NCBI RefSeq assembly: GCF_036173125.1
Contig: NZ_CP108054.1
Location: forward strand, 4,650,001 to 4,714,000
Direction of reading: 5' to 3'
Length of the DNA stretch: 64,000 nucleotides
Origin: Streptomyces sp. NBC_00286
GTDB taxonomy: Bacteria; Actinomycetota; Actinomycetes; Streptomycetales; Streptomycetaceae
The notes under the pieces were generated by a model. It was not told where the DNA came from, did not search any database, and saw only the letters and a list, made by a program, of their open reading frames with translations. Below are positions 27,539 through 36,402 of this stretch, piece after piece. Position 1 is the stretch's first letter. Each line of letters starts with the position of its first letter. Made by a program: the position numbers and the translations under genes.

Positions 27539-28441
27539 ATGACCGAGGTGGCTGCTTCCGACCAGCTTCTGGTGGTCATCGACCCGGTCGCCCGTCGCAA
27601 TGACGGTGAGGCGGTACGGATCGCAAAAGACGTGCTCAGCGCGGGTGCGACCACGAAAGTATGCCTCCCCGACGGGCCCGAGGAATTCGCCAGGGCACTG
27701 CGTCGGCGAGGGTCCCGGCGGCCCGTTGTGGTGGGGGACGATCGTGCCCTGCTGCGTGCGGTGTCCGTTTTGCACCGGCAGCGGGAGCTGGCTGGATGTG
27801 CGCTGTCGGTCGTGCCGGTGGGCGGTGCGATCTCGCTCGTACGGTCCCTGGGGGTGCCCACGGGTGCAGTGGCGGGGGCGCGGGCGGTCCTGGACGGGGT
27901 CGAGCGGCGGCTGGACCTGCTCGTCGACGACAGCGACGGGGTGGTGCTGGGCGCGCTGCGGATCCCGCCGCTCGCCGCGCGGCCGGGGGCGGGGATGGGG
28001 ACTACGGGGACGGACGAGGAGGACAGGGAGAGCGAGTCGGACGCCGAGCCGGGGGCTTCCTCCGGTCACCCCTGGCTGCGTACCTGCCAGTCCCTCGTCC
28101 GCACGCTGGTGCCCGTACGTCCGTCCCGTACCGCCTCCGCGAACGGCGGCTCCGGGCCGTCCCGGCTGCGGGTCGAGGTCGACGGGGTGACGCTGGTGGA
28201 TCTGGACCAGCCGGTGGAGGGGGTGTCGGTGGCACCGGGGGACGCGGGCGTGGCCGAGGTCGAGGTCCGCCCGGTGTCGGTGGGCGCGGAGGCCTCACCG
28301 CTCCTGGCCCGGGGCAGCACGGTCACCGTGTCGGGCGCGCACTTCCGGTACCGGGCGGACGCCCTGGTGTCGGGGCCGGTACGGACGCGGACGTGGACGG
28401 TGCGGGCGGGGGCGTGGGGGCTGACGTTGCCGGGGGCGTGA
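27539..28441 (+). CDS. Degenerate diacylglycerol-kinase-like protein
   Basis: 300 aa from the ATG at 27539. The N-terminal 120 residues follow the DAGK catalytic fold (LLVVIDPVARRNDGEAVRIAKDVL, RRPVVVGDDRALLRAVSVLHRQ, LSVVPVGGAISLVRSLGVP). The family's GGDGT nucleotide motif is replaced by VVGDDRALL, and the GTGND motif reads VPVGGAISL, so kinase activity is doubtful. The C-terminal half is beta-rich with a variable acidic insertion (GTDEEDRESESDAEPGA). Usually annotated as diacylglycerol kinase; I would treat it as a fold relative with unknown ligand. Confidence 0.75.
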   Translation: MTEVAASDQLLVVIDPVARRNDGEAVRIAKDVLSAGATTKVCLPDGPEEFARALRRRGSRRPVVVGDDRALLRAVSVLHRQRELAGCALSVVPVGGAISLVRSLGVPTGAVAGARAVLDGVERRLDLLVDDSDGVVLGALRIPPLAARPGAGMGTTGTDEEDRESESDAEPGASSGHPWLRTCQSLVRTLVPVRPSRTASANGGSGPSRLRVEVDGVTLVDLDQPVEGVSVAPGDAGVAEVEVRPVSVGAEASPLLARGSTVTVSGAHFRYRADALVSGPVRTRTWTVRAGAWGLTLPGA

Positions 28442-28458
28442 GCGGCACGTTCCCGCGG

Positions 28459-28956
28459 TCAGCCGGTGCCGAAGTGCTCCTCCCGGTGGATCCGCCAGCG
28501 ATCCATCATCTTGGTGAGCTCGCTGTCGAAGAACTCGAAGAACGCCAGGGTCTCGGCGAGCCGCCGTCCGGCGGGGGTCTCGGGGCCGAGACCGTCGACC
28601 CCCTCCCGCAAGGCGTACTCCCAGCGCTTGAGCACCGCGCCCCGATTGGTCGCCGCCTCGTACCACTGGTTGCTGTGGACGCGATACCGCTCGCGCCGGG
28701 AGCCGGGTTCACGCTCGCGCGAGACCATGTGCTGCTGCGCGAGATAGCGCACGGCTCCGGACACGGCGGCCGGGCTGATCTGCAGCTGCTCGCCGAGTTC
28801 GACGGAGGTCATCGCCCCGGAGTCGGAGGCGAGCAACGCCGCGAACACCCGGGCCGCCATCCGCTGCATCCCGGCCTCGACCAACTGCGCGGCGAAGCTC
28901 TCGACGAACTTCGAGACCGCCTCCGTATCCCGCCCCGCCTCAGTCGGTTCGCTCAT
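28459..28956 (-). CDS. GbsR/MarR-type transcriptional regulator
   Basis: 165 aa. Winged helix: RMAARVFAALLASDSGAMTSVELGEQLQISPAAVSGAVRYLAQQHMVSREREPGSRRERY. The helical C-terminus (RLAETLAFFEFFDSELTKMMDRWRIHREEHFG) is typical of GbsR-like regulators. It is divergent from the ABC exporter operon. The 16-bp palindrome at 29046-29061, in the shared gap, is the likely operator, so this protein probably represses the exporter. Confidence 0.9.
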   Translation of the reverse strand: MSEPTEAGRDTEAVSKFVESFAAQLVEAGMQRMAARVFAALLASDSGAMTSVELGEQLQISPAAVSGAVRYLAQQHMVSREREPGSRRERYRVHSNQWYEAATNRGAVLKRWEYALREGVDGLGPETPAGRRLAETLAFFEFFDSELTKMMDRWRIHREEHFGTG

Positions 28957-29045
28957 CTTTCGATCCTCTCCGCTGCTCAGCGCCGCTCATCGCTGCTCCA
29001 TGCGCCGTTATCGATTCTAGACGCCGCTTTTGACGCTTCCTTAAC

Positions 29046-29061
29046 TTCACAAATTTGTGAA
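29046..29061. promoter_or_regulatory. 16-bp palindromic operator before the ABC exporter
   Basis: ttcacaaatttgtgaa, a perfect palindrome. It overlaps the -35 (TTCACA, 29046-29051), 17 nt from a -10 (TAGGTT, 29069-29074) which itself lies 7 nt before the ATG of the ABC gene. A repressor bound here would block the exporter promoter. Confidence 0.75.
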
Positions 29062-29081
29062 AGTAGCGTAGGTTCAAAATC

Positions 29082-30050
29082 ATGACGAAGGCAATCTCTG
29101 TCTCCGGACTGCACAAGTCGTTCGGCAAGACTCACGCGCTGGACGGCCTCGACCTGGACGTCGAGACCGGCGAAGTCCACGGCTTCCTCGGCCCCAACGG
29201 CGCCGGGAAGTCCACCACCATCCGCGTCCTGCTGGGCCTGCTGCGCGCCGACGCGGGCGCGGCTCAGCTGCTTGGCCGCGACCCCTGGACCGACGCGGTG
29301 GAGCTGCACCGGCACCTCGCCTACGTTCCCGGCGACGTAGAGCTGTGGCCCAACCTCACCGGCGGCGAGGCCATCGACCTCCTCTCGCGGCTGCGCGGGG
29401 GAATCAACCGGCAGCGCCGGGACGAGCTCATCGAGCGCTTTGACCTCGACCCGACCAAGAAGGGCCGCGCGTACTCGAAGGGCAACCGGCAGAAGGTCGC
29501 CATCGTCGCCGCACTGGCCTCCGACGCCGAACTTCTGCTGCTCGACGAGCCGACGGCGGGCCTCGACCCCCTCATGGAGGTGGTCTTCCAGGACGTCATC
29601 TTCGAGGCGAAGGCCGCGGGCAAGACCGTTCTGCTGTCCAGCCACATCCTGGCCCAGGTGGAGAAGCTCGCCGACCGTGTGAGCATCATCCGGCTCGGGA
29701 AGATCGTGCAGTCGGGCACACTCAGCGAGATGCGGCACCTGACCCGCACGACGATCGAGGCCGAGACCGAGACCCCGGCCACCGGGCTCGACGGCCTGCC
29801 GGGCATCCACGACTTGCGGACGGACGAGGGCAGGGTGCGGTTCGCCGTCGACGGCGGTCAGCTCGACGGCGCGGTCCGCAAGCTGACCGAGTTCGGCATC
29901 CGCAGCCTGGTCAGCCACCCGCCGACGCTCGAAGAGCTCATGCTGCGCCACTACGGCGACGAGCTCTCCGCCAACGGGCACGGCAACGGCGACGGCAGGG
30001 GGCACGACAACGGCAAGTCCACCGCCACAAGTGACGGAGCCGTCCGATGA
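29082..30050 (+). CDS. ABC transporter ATP-binding protein (drug/polyketide export type)
   Basis: 322 aa. Walker [22 protein letters not shown] (residues about 42-50), a divergent signature [17 protein letters not shown], Walker [16 protein letters not shown] and the switch His in [13 protein letters not shown]. The C-terminal 90 residues form the DrrA-like extension. The signature reads YSKGNRQK rather than LSGGQ, as in this exporter class. Powers the coupled permease (ATGA overlap). Predicted to be translated from a leaderless mRNA. Confidence 0.93.
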   Translation: MTKAISVSGLHKSFGKTHALDGLDLDVETGEVHGFLGPNGAGKSTTIRVLLGLLRADAGAAQLLGRDPWTDAVELHRHLAYVPGDVELWPNLTGGEAIDLLSRLRGGINRQRRDELIERFDLDPTKKGRAYSKGNRQKVAIVAALASDAELLLLDEPTAGLDPLMEVVFQDVIFEAKAAGKTVLLSSHILAQVEKLADRVSIIRLGKIVQSGTLSEMRHLTRTTIEAETETPATGLDGLPGIHDLRTDEGRVRFAVDGGQLDGAVRKLTEFGIRSLVSHPPTLEELMLRHYGDELSANGHGNGDGRGHDNGKSTATSDGAVR

Positions 30051-31708
30051 CCACCGCAACCGCCACCACGCAGGCGCCCGCACCCGCCGGCACCGTAGCG
30101 GGCGGCAACTCGCTGGCCGGAACCCGCACCCTGATCCGCTTCAACCTGCGCCGCGACCGCGTTCGGCTCCCGGTGTGGATCCTCGCGCTGTTCCTGGGCA
30201 CGGTCTCGACCGCGAGCAACTACAAGACGCTGTACCCCGACCCTGAGGACCGTGCCAACGCCGTCGAGACCATGGACAGCCCGGCCGGGCTCGCCATGTC
30301 CGGACCGCGGCACTACCTCGACGACTACAACTTCGGCTCGATGCTGGGCCACCAGATGCTCGGCTTCATGGCCGTCCTCGTCGGCCTGATGAGCGTCCTG
30401 ATCATCACCCGGCACACCCGTAACGAGGAGGAGACCAACCGCGCCGAACTGGTGCGCTCCACCGTCGTGGGCCGGCACGCCCACCTGGCGGCCGCGCTCG
30501 CCGTCGCGGTGCTCGCCAACCTGGCCCTGGCCCTGCTGCTGGCCTTCGGCCTCAGCGGCCTGGGCATCGACGGCATCGACACGGGCGGCTCGCTGCTCTA
30601 CGGCTTCGACCACGCGGCCGTCGGCATCGTGTTCGCCGCCGTCGCCGCGATCACCGTGCAGATCACCGCGCACACACGCGGCGCCTCCGGCATGGCGCTC
30701 GCGGTCATCGGCATCGCGTACGTCCTGCGCGCCGCCGGTGACGTGGGCAGCAACGGCGCACTGTCCTGGCTGTCGCCGATCGGCTGGGTGCAGCGTACAT
30801 ACGTGTACGTCGAAAACCGCTGGTGGCCGCTGCTGCTCTGCCTGGCGCTCGCCGTGCTCTGCGCTGCCGCCGGCTTCGTGCTCTCCACCAGGCGGGACGT
30901 GGGCGCGGGACTGCGGGCCACCCGGCTCGGCAACCCGGTCGCCTCCGACGCGCTGACCCGGCCATTCGGCTTCGCACTGCGGCTGCACCGCGGCACGCTC
31001 ATCGGCTTCGGCGCGGGCCTCTTCGTGATGGGTGTGATGTACGGGTCGATCCTGGGCGACGCCGAGGACATGCTGCAGGACATCGACCAGATCCAGGAGG
31101 CCCTGCAACAAATCGGCGGCGCCAGCATGGCCGAGTCCTTCGCCTCCATGGTCATGGTGGTCATCACCGTCGTCGCCGCGGTGTACGTGGTGATGGCGGC
31201 GCTTCGGCCACGCTCCGAGGAGACCTCGGGCCGGGCCGAACCGCTCCTCGCGACCGGCCTGTCCCGCACCCGCTGGGTGGGCAGCCACCTGGCCGTCGCC
31301 ATGACCGGTGGCACCCTGGTGCTGCTCCTCGCCGGGCTCGGCTTCGGCATCTCGGGGTCGGCCTCGACCGGTGACGGCGGGCTGCTCCTGAAACTGGTCG
31401 GCGCGGCGCTGGCCTACGCACCGGCGCTATGGGTCACCGTCGGGGTCGCGGTCGTGATCTTCGGCTGGTTCCCGCGGGCGAGCGCGGCGGCCTGGATCGT
31501 CCCTGTGTACGCGTTCGTCGTCGGCTACCTGGGCCAGATCCTGCAGTTCCCGGACTGGATGAACAACGTCTCCCCGTTCGGCCACGTGCCGCAGCTACCG
31601 GCCGCGGACATGAGCTGGACGCCACTGCTGCTCCTCACCCTGATCGCGGCGGGCCTGGTGTGGCTGGGCCTGGAGGGCTTCCGCCGACGGGACCTGGAGA
31701 CGAAGTAG
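30047..31708 (+). CDS. ABC exporter permease (polyketide-antibiotic exporter type)
   Basis: 553 aa with about 12 hydrophobic helices in two related halves, for example [20 protein letters not shown] at the start, [20 protein letters not shown], and [22 protein letters not shown] opening the second half. [22 protein letters not shown] and [20 protein letters not shown] are matching cytosolic loops after the second helix of each half, the hallmark of the tetronasin/oxytetracycline-type exporters. Overlaps the ATPase gene by 4 nt. Substrate unknown; no biosynthetic cluster is adjacent apart from one P450. Confidence 0.9.
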   Translation: MTTATATTQAPAPAGTVAGGNSLAGTRTLIRFNLRRDRVRLPVWILALFLGTVSTASNYKTLYPDPEDRANAVETMDSPAGLAMSGPRHYLDDYNFGSMLGHQMLGFMAVLVGLMSVLIITRHTRNEEETNRAELVRSTVVGRHAHLAAALAVAVLANLALALLLAFGLSGLGIDGIDTGGSLLYGFDHAAVGIVFAAVAAITVQITAHTRGASGMALAVIGIAYVLRAAGDVGSNGALSWLSPIGWVQRTYVYVENRWWPLLLCLALAVLCAAAGFVLSTRRDVGAGLRATRLGNPVASDALTRPFGFALRLHRGTLIGFGAGLFVMGVMYGSILGDAEDMLQDIDQIQEALQQIGGASMAESFASMVMVVITVVAAVYVVMAALRPRSEETSGRAEPLLATGLSRTRWVGSHLAVAMTGGTLVLLLAGLGFGISGSASTGDGGLLLKLVGAALAYAPALWVTVGVAVVIFGWFPRASAAAWIVPVYAFVVGYLGQILQFPDWMNNVSPFGHVPQLPAADMSWTPLLLLTLIAAGLVWLGLEGFRRRDLETK

Positions 31709-31790
31709 CGGCACCTTCAGGGTTTCCGGCGGTCGGCGGTCTCTCCGTCCGCCGGGAACCCTCGGGGCGGCGCGTGCGTCCTTGTTGACC

Positions 31791-32216
31791 ATGGGGCGTA
31801 GGGCATCAGTGCCGGAATCCGTCGGATGCGGGGGCTGTCTGCTGTCGGTCGCGGGCCTGCTCACCGCGCTGTTCGTGTGGGGCGGTTCGAGGCGTACCCA
31901 CGTGCACATGGGCGGCGGATTCGAGAACCAGGGCATGGACCTGAGCGTGCTGTGGACCGAGCTGCCGCTCGTCCTGGCCGCGGGCGCCCTGATACCGGCG
32001 ACCGTATGGCTGACGGTGGGACGACTGCTGCGCGGGCGAGGGCCGCGCGCCGCCCGACTCCTCGTGCCGACGGCCGTCACGATCGGCGCTCTCGTGCTCT
32101 CCGCGTGGGCCCTGCACACCTGGGTGAACCCGCCCAGGCCGCCCTCGCCCGACGTACGGCTGTCGGACGATAGGCGGCTCTCAGACGACGTACGACTGTC
32201 AGACCTCCACTTGTAG
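31791..32216 (+). CDS. Two-helix membrane protein of unknown function
   Basis: 141 aa from the ATG at 31791; a GTG at 31809 (after AGGG) is equally possible. Three hydrophobic segments: CGGCLLSVAGLLTALFVWGG, LWTELPLVLAAGALIPATVWL and LLVPTAVTIGALVLSAWALH. The C-terminus is a short degenerate repeat (VRLSDDRRLSDDVRLSD), and its last 18 bases overlap the convergent P450 gene. No family recognised. Confidence 0.65.
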   Translation: MGRRASVPESVGCGGCLLSVAGLLTALFVWGGSRRTHVHMGGGFENQGMDLSVLWTELPLVLAAGALIPATVWLTVGRLLRGRGPRAARLLVPTAVTIGALVLSAWALHTWVNPPRPPSPDVRLSDDRRLSDDVRLSDLHL

Positions 32217-33431
32217 CTCCTTCATGCCCCGGATGACGAAGTTCGGCTTGCGCTCCGGCTCGGCGGCCAGCCGGAGTGTCGGGGCTCGGTCGAGCAATGC
32301 GCCCATGGACGCGGCCAGTTCGATACGGGCGAGGGGCGCGCCGATGCAGTAGTGGATGCCCGCACTGAACGAGATGTGCGGGTTCTCGGCCCGGGCGAGA
32401 TCGAGCCGCTCGGGCCGGTCGAAGACCGCCGGATCGTGGTTGGCGGAGCCGAAGAGCATCGCCACCTCACTCCCCCGCGGAATCACCGTCCCGTCGATCT
32501 CGATCTCATCCAGCACCCATCGCTCGAAGAGCTGAAGCGGCGTGTCGTAACGCATCAGTTCTTCCACAGCTGTGGACAACAGTCCGCGGTCGGCGCGGAG
32601 AGCCGCCAGCTGGTCGGGGTTGCGGAACAGCGCCCACCAGCCGTTGACCGTGGCGTTCACCGTCGCCTCGTGCCCCGCGTTGAGCAGCAGAACGCACGTG
32701 GAGATCATCTCCTGCTCGGTCAGCCGGTCGCCCTCCTCGTACGCCTCGATCAGCCCCGAGATCAGATCGCCCCCCGGCTCCTTGCGCCGAACCGCGATCA
32801 ACTCCCGGAGATACTCGGTGAATTCGACCGACGCCCGCACCGCCTTCGCCGCCGTCTCCTCCGAGGGATTCAGCTCGTACATCCCGCAGATGTCCGCCGA
32901 CCAGGGCCGCAGCGGCGCCCGGTCGGACTCCGGGATCCCCAGCATCTCGGCGATCACGGCGACCGGCAGCGGCTCGGCGACCGCCGTCAGCAGATCACCG
33001 CCACCGTCCGCCACGAGGCCCGCCACCAGCTCGTTCGCCAGCTTGTGGACGTACGGGCGCAGCCCCTCGACCGTACGCGGCGTGAACGCCTTCGACACCA
33101 GACGCCGGATCCGTGTGTGGTCCGGCGGCTCCAGGTCGAGCATGCCGTGGTCGTTGAGCACGTGGAACGGCTCGTGCTCGGCCGGCGGCGCCGTCCGCCC
33201 GAAGTCCTCGTGTGTGAACCGGTGCTGATACGTCCGCCCCAGCCGCCGGTCCCTCAACAACGCCGACACATCCGCATGCCGCGGCACCAGCCACTGGTTC
33301 GTGGGCTCGAAGTAGTGAACCCGCCCCCGGTCACGCAACTCGGCGTACGCGGGGTAGGGATCGTCGACGAACCCGGTATCCCAGGGGTCGAACGCGTCAA
33401 GTGCACGGTCGGAGTCGGAAGGGTCTGTCAT
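32199..33431 (-). CDS. Cytochrome P450 (CYP)
   Basis: 410 aa, normal length for soluble bacterial P450s. I-helix oxygen-binding motif LLLNAGHEATVN (Ala where many have Thr-adjacent variants), K-helix ExxR in VEELMRYDTP, and the haem-cysteine loop FSAGIHYCIGAPLARIE with C362. Uses electrons from a ferredoxin, none of which is encoded nearby. Starts at ATG 33431. Likely a hydroxylase or epoxidase of a small lipophilic molecule; the substrate cannot be told. Not in an operon. Confidence 0.95.
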   Translation of the reverse strand: MTDPSDSDRALDAFDPWDTGFVDDPYPAYAELRDRGRVHYFEPTNQWLVPRHADVSALLRDRRLGRTYQHRFTHEDFGRTAPPAEHEPFHVLNDHGMLDLEPPDHTRIRRLVSKAFTPRTVEGLRPYVHKLANELVAGLVADGGGDLLTAVAEPLPVAVIAEMLGIPESDRAPLRPWSADICGMYELNPSEETAAKAVRASVEFTEYLRELIAVRRKEPGGDLISGLIEAYEEGDRLTEQEMISTCVLLLNAGHEATVNATVNGWWALFRNPDQLAALRADRGLLSTAVEELMRYDTPLQLFERWVLDEIEIDGTVIPRGSEVAMLFGSANHDPAVFDRPERLDLARAENPHISFSAGIHYCIGAPLARIELAASMGALLDRAPTLRLAAEPERKPNFVIRGMKELQVEV

Positions 33432-33587
33432 GTCGGGACGCTAACCTGCCGCGTCTCGGCCCGCCAGAGCCGCCCCCTCCGTAGAACGCCACACCCGCCT
33501 CTGAACGGCACACGCTCCCGTCCCGGCGTGCCTCTCTTCCCGGCTTGCCCTTCCATCCCGGCTTGCCACCTCACCCCGAGGTGATCC

Positions 33588-34256
33588 TCACCCCGGAGTG
33601 ACCAACCTCGCCTCGTATGCGAACACCGCCGCCTGGGTCCGGTCCCGCAGGCCCAGCTTCACCAGGATCCGGCTCACATGGGTCTTGATCGTCGACTCGG
33701 CGACCACGAGACGCCCGGCTATCTCACCGTTGGACAGGCCCTGCGCGATGAGTACCAGCACCTCCGTCTCCCGCTCGGTCAGATCGCCGTACGCCGCCGC
33801 CCGCGCCGTGGCCGACAGGCTCGGCGCCTCCGCCAACTTCGAGAACTCCGTGATCAACCGTCTGGTGACAGAGGGCGCGAGCAGGGCCTCGCCGGCCGCC
33901 ACCACCCTTACCCCGTCCGCGAGTTGGCGTGCCGAGGCATCCTTCAGGAGGAAGCCCGACGCCCCTGCGCGCAGCGCCTGGTACACGTACTCGTCGAGGT
34001 CGAACGTGGTCAGCACCAGCACCTTGGCCCCGCCGTCCGCGGCGACTATCTCCCGGGTCGCCTCGATGCCGTTGAGCTCGGGCATACGGATGTCCATCAG
34101 GACCACGTCGGGTGCGAGTTCCCGCACTCGGTCCACCGCGTCCCGCCCGTTGACCGCCTCGCCGACAACCTCGATGTCCGGCATCGCGCCGAGCAGCACG
34201 GAGAACCCTTCGCGGACCATCATCTGGTCGTCAGCGATCAGCACCCGGATCGTCAT
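33588..34256 (-). CDS. NarL/FixJ-type response regulator (pair 1)
   Basis: 222 aa. Receiver with IRVLIADDQMMVREGFSVLL, phospho-Asp in VVLMDIRMPELNG and Lys in GFLLKDASA. LuxR-type helix-turn-helix at the C-terminus (LTERETEVLVLIAQGLSNGEIAGRLVVAESTIKTHVSRIL). The ATG overlaps the kinase stop (ATGA). Very similar along its length to the regulator at 35728, so the two systems are paralogues from a tandem duplication. Confidence 0.95.
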   Translation of the reverse strand: MTIRVLIADDQMMVREGFSVLLGAMPDIEVVGEAVNGRDAVDRVRELAPDVVLMDIRMPELNGIEATREIVAADGGAKVLVLTTFDLDEYVYQALRAGASGFLLKDASARQLADGVRVVAAGEALLAPSVTRRLITEFSKLAEAPSLSATARAAAYGDLTERETEVLVLIAQGLSNGEIAGRLVVAESTIKTHVSRILVKLGLRDRTQAAVFAYEARLVTPG

Positions 34257-35617
34257 GCGGAGTCTCCCGAGTCCCTCGAGGCCTCCGTGTCGGATACGGG
34301 CACCGGCAGGAACACCGTCACCTCGTACCCCCCGTCGTCCGTCGTCGCAGCCGTCATCTCGCCGTTCAGCATCGTCACCCGCTCCCGCATCCCCGTGAGC
34401 CCGTGCCCGGCACCGGGCGAGGGCTTCACCAGCTCGGTCGCCGGACCGTTGACGATCCGCAGACCTAGGCCGCCCAGCACATAACCGATCTCCACGCGGG
34501 CCGAGGCACCCGGCGCATGCCGTAGCGCGTTGCTCAGTGCCTCCTGGACTATTCGGTACGCGGACAGCTCTATGCCTTGCGGGAGTTCACGAACGGCTCC
34601 GGTGATCACCTTCTCGACGGTCAGGCCGGCGTTGCGCACATTGGTCAGCAACCCGTCCAGGTCGGCGAGGGTCGGCTGCGGGGCGTCGGGGGCCTCGTAG
34701 TCCTCCGCGCGGACGACACCGAGGACCCGGCGCAGTTCGGAGAGTGCGATCACCGCGTTCTCCCGTATCACCGCGAACGCGTGCTCCAGCTCCGGTGGCG
34801 GGTTCTCCACCCGGTAGGGCGCGGCCTCCGCCTGGATCGCGACCACCGACATGTGGTGGGCCACGACATCGTGCAGCTCGCGAGCGATGGTCGTACGCTC
34901 CTCGAGCAGGGTCCGCTTGGAACGCTCGTGTTCGGTCACCGTCTGCTGGGCGATCACCTGCCGCTCTGCCGTACGGCGTATGTGGACGACGGCGACGACC
35001 AGGAGGGCCAGTGCGGAGACGAACAGCATCGGGCCGGCGGTGGAGGAGTAGTAGTCCGAGCCGGCGACGAGCTCCGCGAGGATTCCATAGCAAGCCGTCA
35101 GGGCCCACATCCACGCTGCCGTGCGGGGACGCGTCCGGAGCGCCACGACCGTGAGCACCACCAGGTGCGCGGCAAAAGCACCGGGCGCCCACGGCCAGCC
35201 CGCAGAACCGCCGCCGCTGAGCACCGCGTCGAACGGAGTGACTGCGATCGACGCCCAGAAGGCGGCGATGGGTCGGACCAGCGTCAGCAGGACCGGGACC
35301 AAGACGAGGAGGGCCGCGATCATCGCGGTGGCCTCGTCGCCGTCGCTCGCGGTCCCGGCTATGAGCGCCGCCAGCAAGCCGCCCGCCAGCACCACGGCGT
35401 GCGGGGTCCACCCCGCGTACACCCGCAGGCGCCCGGGCAGCCGCCGGGTGATCGGGCCGTCCACGCTCATGCGCGGCAGCGGGCGGTAGGCGAACGCGTC
35501 GTGGAACAGCTCCTGCCGCATCCCGCGCAGGGCCTCCACGGCCAGCCGGTACTCAGGAGTGCGCGACTTGGCTCCGCCCCGTGGGGGTGTCGTCTGCGTC
35601 TGGGTCGTCTCGGTCAC
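34253..35617 (-). CDS. HisKA_3 sensor histidine kinase (pair 1)
   Basis: 454 aa from the GTG at 35617, which has TACTGT 7 nt upstream and no Shine-Dalgarno; a GTG at 35656 is possible. Five or six membrane helices between about residues 60 and 205, no large sensor loop. The dimerisation helix has the phospho-His in RTTIARELHDVVAHHMSVV; the ATPase domain has EALSNALRHAPG and GAGHGLTGMRERV. Works with the 4-nt-overlapping regulator. Such kinases often sense membrane or cell-wall stress; the signal here is unknown. Confidence 0.93.
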   Translation of the reverse strand: MTETTQTQTTPPRGGAKSRTPEYRLAVEALRGMRQELFHDAFAYRPLPRMSVDGPITRRLPGRLRVYAGWTPHAVVLAGGLLAALIAGTASDGDEATAMIAALLVLVPVLLTLVRPIAAFWASIAVTPFDAVLSGGGSAGWPWAPGAFAAHLVVLTVVALRTRPRTAAWMWALTACYGILAELVAGSDYYSSTAGPMLFVSALALLVVAVVHIRRTAERQVIAQQTVTEHERSKRTLLEERTTIARELHDVVAHHMSVVAIQAEAAPYRVENPPPELEHAFAVIRENAVIALSELRRVLGVVRAEDYEAPDAPQPTLADLDGLLTNVRNAGLTVEKVITGAVRELPQGIELSAYRIVQEALSNALRHAPGASARVEIGYVLGGLGLRIVNGPATELVKPSPGAGHGLTGMRERVTMLNGEMTAATTDDGGYEVTVFLPVPVSDTEASRDSGDSA

Positions 35618-35727
35618 GTTGAAAACAGTAAGCGGCGGGCGGCTCGCGGTCGTCACCAGTGAGAATGGTCCTCCGGAATCCCTCTCAGGTACTACGGGTA
35701 GCCCGGGGGACCGGCGGAATCGGCGGT

Positions 35728-36402
35728 TCAGTACCCGGCGGGCCGTACCAGACCCGACTCGTACGCGAACACCGCCGCCTGCGTCCGGTCCCGCAGCCCC
35801 AACTTCACCAGGATCCGGCCCACATGGGTCTTCACCGTCTGCTCGGCGACCACCAGCCGCTCGGCGATCTCGGCGTTCGACAGACCCTGCGCGATCAGGG
35901 CGAGGACCTCCGTCTCGCGCTCGGTCAGCTCACCGACGCGCTCCTTGAGAGGGGCGCGGGGAGCCCCGTCGAGCTGGGAGAACCGGGCGATCAGCCGCCT
36001 CGTGATCCCGGGCGCGAGCAGTGCGTCCCCCGCGGCGACCACCCTGACCGCCTCCGCCAGCTTGTCGGCGGACGCGTCCTTCAGCAGAAACCCGGAGGCA
36101 CCCGCGCGCAGCGCGTCATACACGTACTCGTCGAGATCGAACGTGGTCAGCACCAGCACCTTGATCTGCGGTGTCTTGTCGACGATGCGGCGAGTGGCCT
36201 CGATGCCGCCGAGTTCCGGCATGCGGATGTCCATCAGGACGACATCCGGGGCGAGTTCGGCGACCTGGGCGACCGCGTCCAGGCCGTCGACCGCCTGGCC
36301 GATCACATCGATGTCGGGCTGGGTGTTGAGCAGCACCGAGAAGCCCTGCCGGACCATCTGCTGGTCGTCGGCGATGAGTACGCGGATGGTGCCGCTCTTC
36401 AT
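35728..36402 (-). CDS. NarL/FixJ-type response regulator (pair 2)
   Basis: 224 aa from the ATG at 36402, with AGGAGA at 6-nt spacing. Receiver IRVLIADDQQMVRQGFSVLL, phospho-Asp in VVLMDIRMPELGG, Lys in GFLLKDASA; LuxR helix-turn-helix LTERETEVLALIAQGLSNAEIAERLVVAEQTVKTHVGRIL. Paralogue of the regulator at 33588; the recognition helices are similar but not identical, so the target sites may overlap. Overlaps its kinase by 4 nt. Confidence 0.95.
   Translation of the reverse strand: MKSGTIRVLIADDQQMVRQGFSVLLNTQPDIDVIGQAVDGLDAVAQVAELAPDVVLMDIRMPELGGIEATRRIVDKTPQIKVLVLTTFDLDEYVYDALRAGASGFLLKDASADKLAEAVRVVAAGDALLAPGITRRLIARFSQLDGAPRAPLKERVGELTERETEVLALIAQGLSNAEIAERLVVAEQTVKTHVGRILVKLGLRDRTQAAVFAYESGLVRPAGY

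Noticed and set aside
29082..33431. Antibiotic biosynthetic cluster around the ABC exporter and P450
   Set aside because: No synthase, NRPS, terpene or RiPP gene is present; exporter and P450 are separated and differently oriented.
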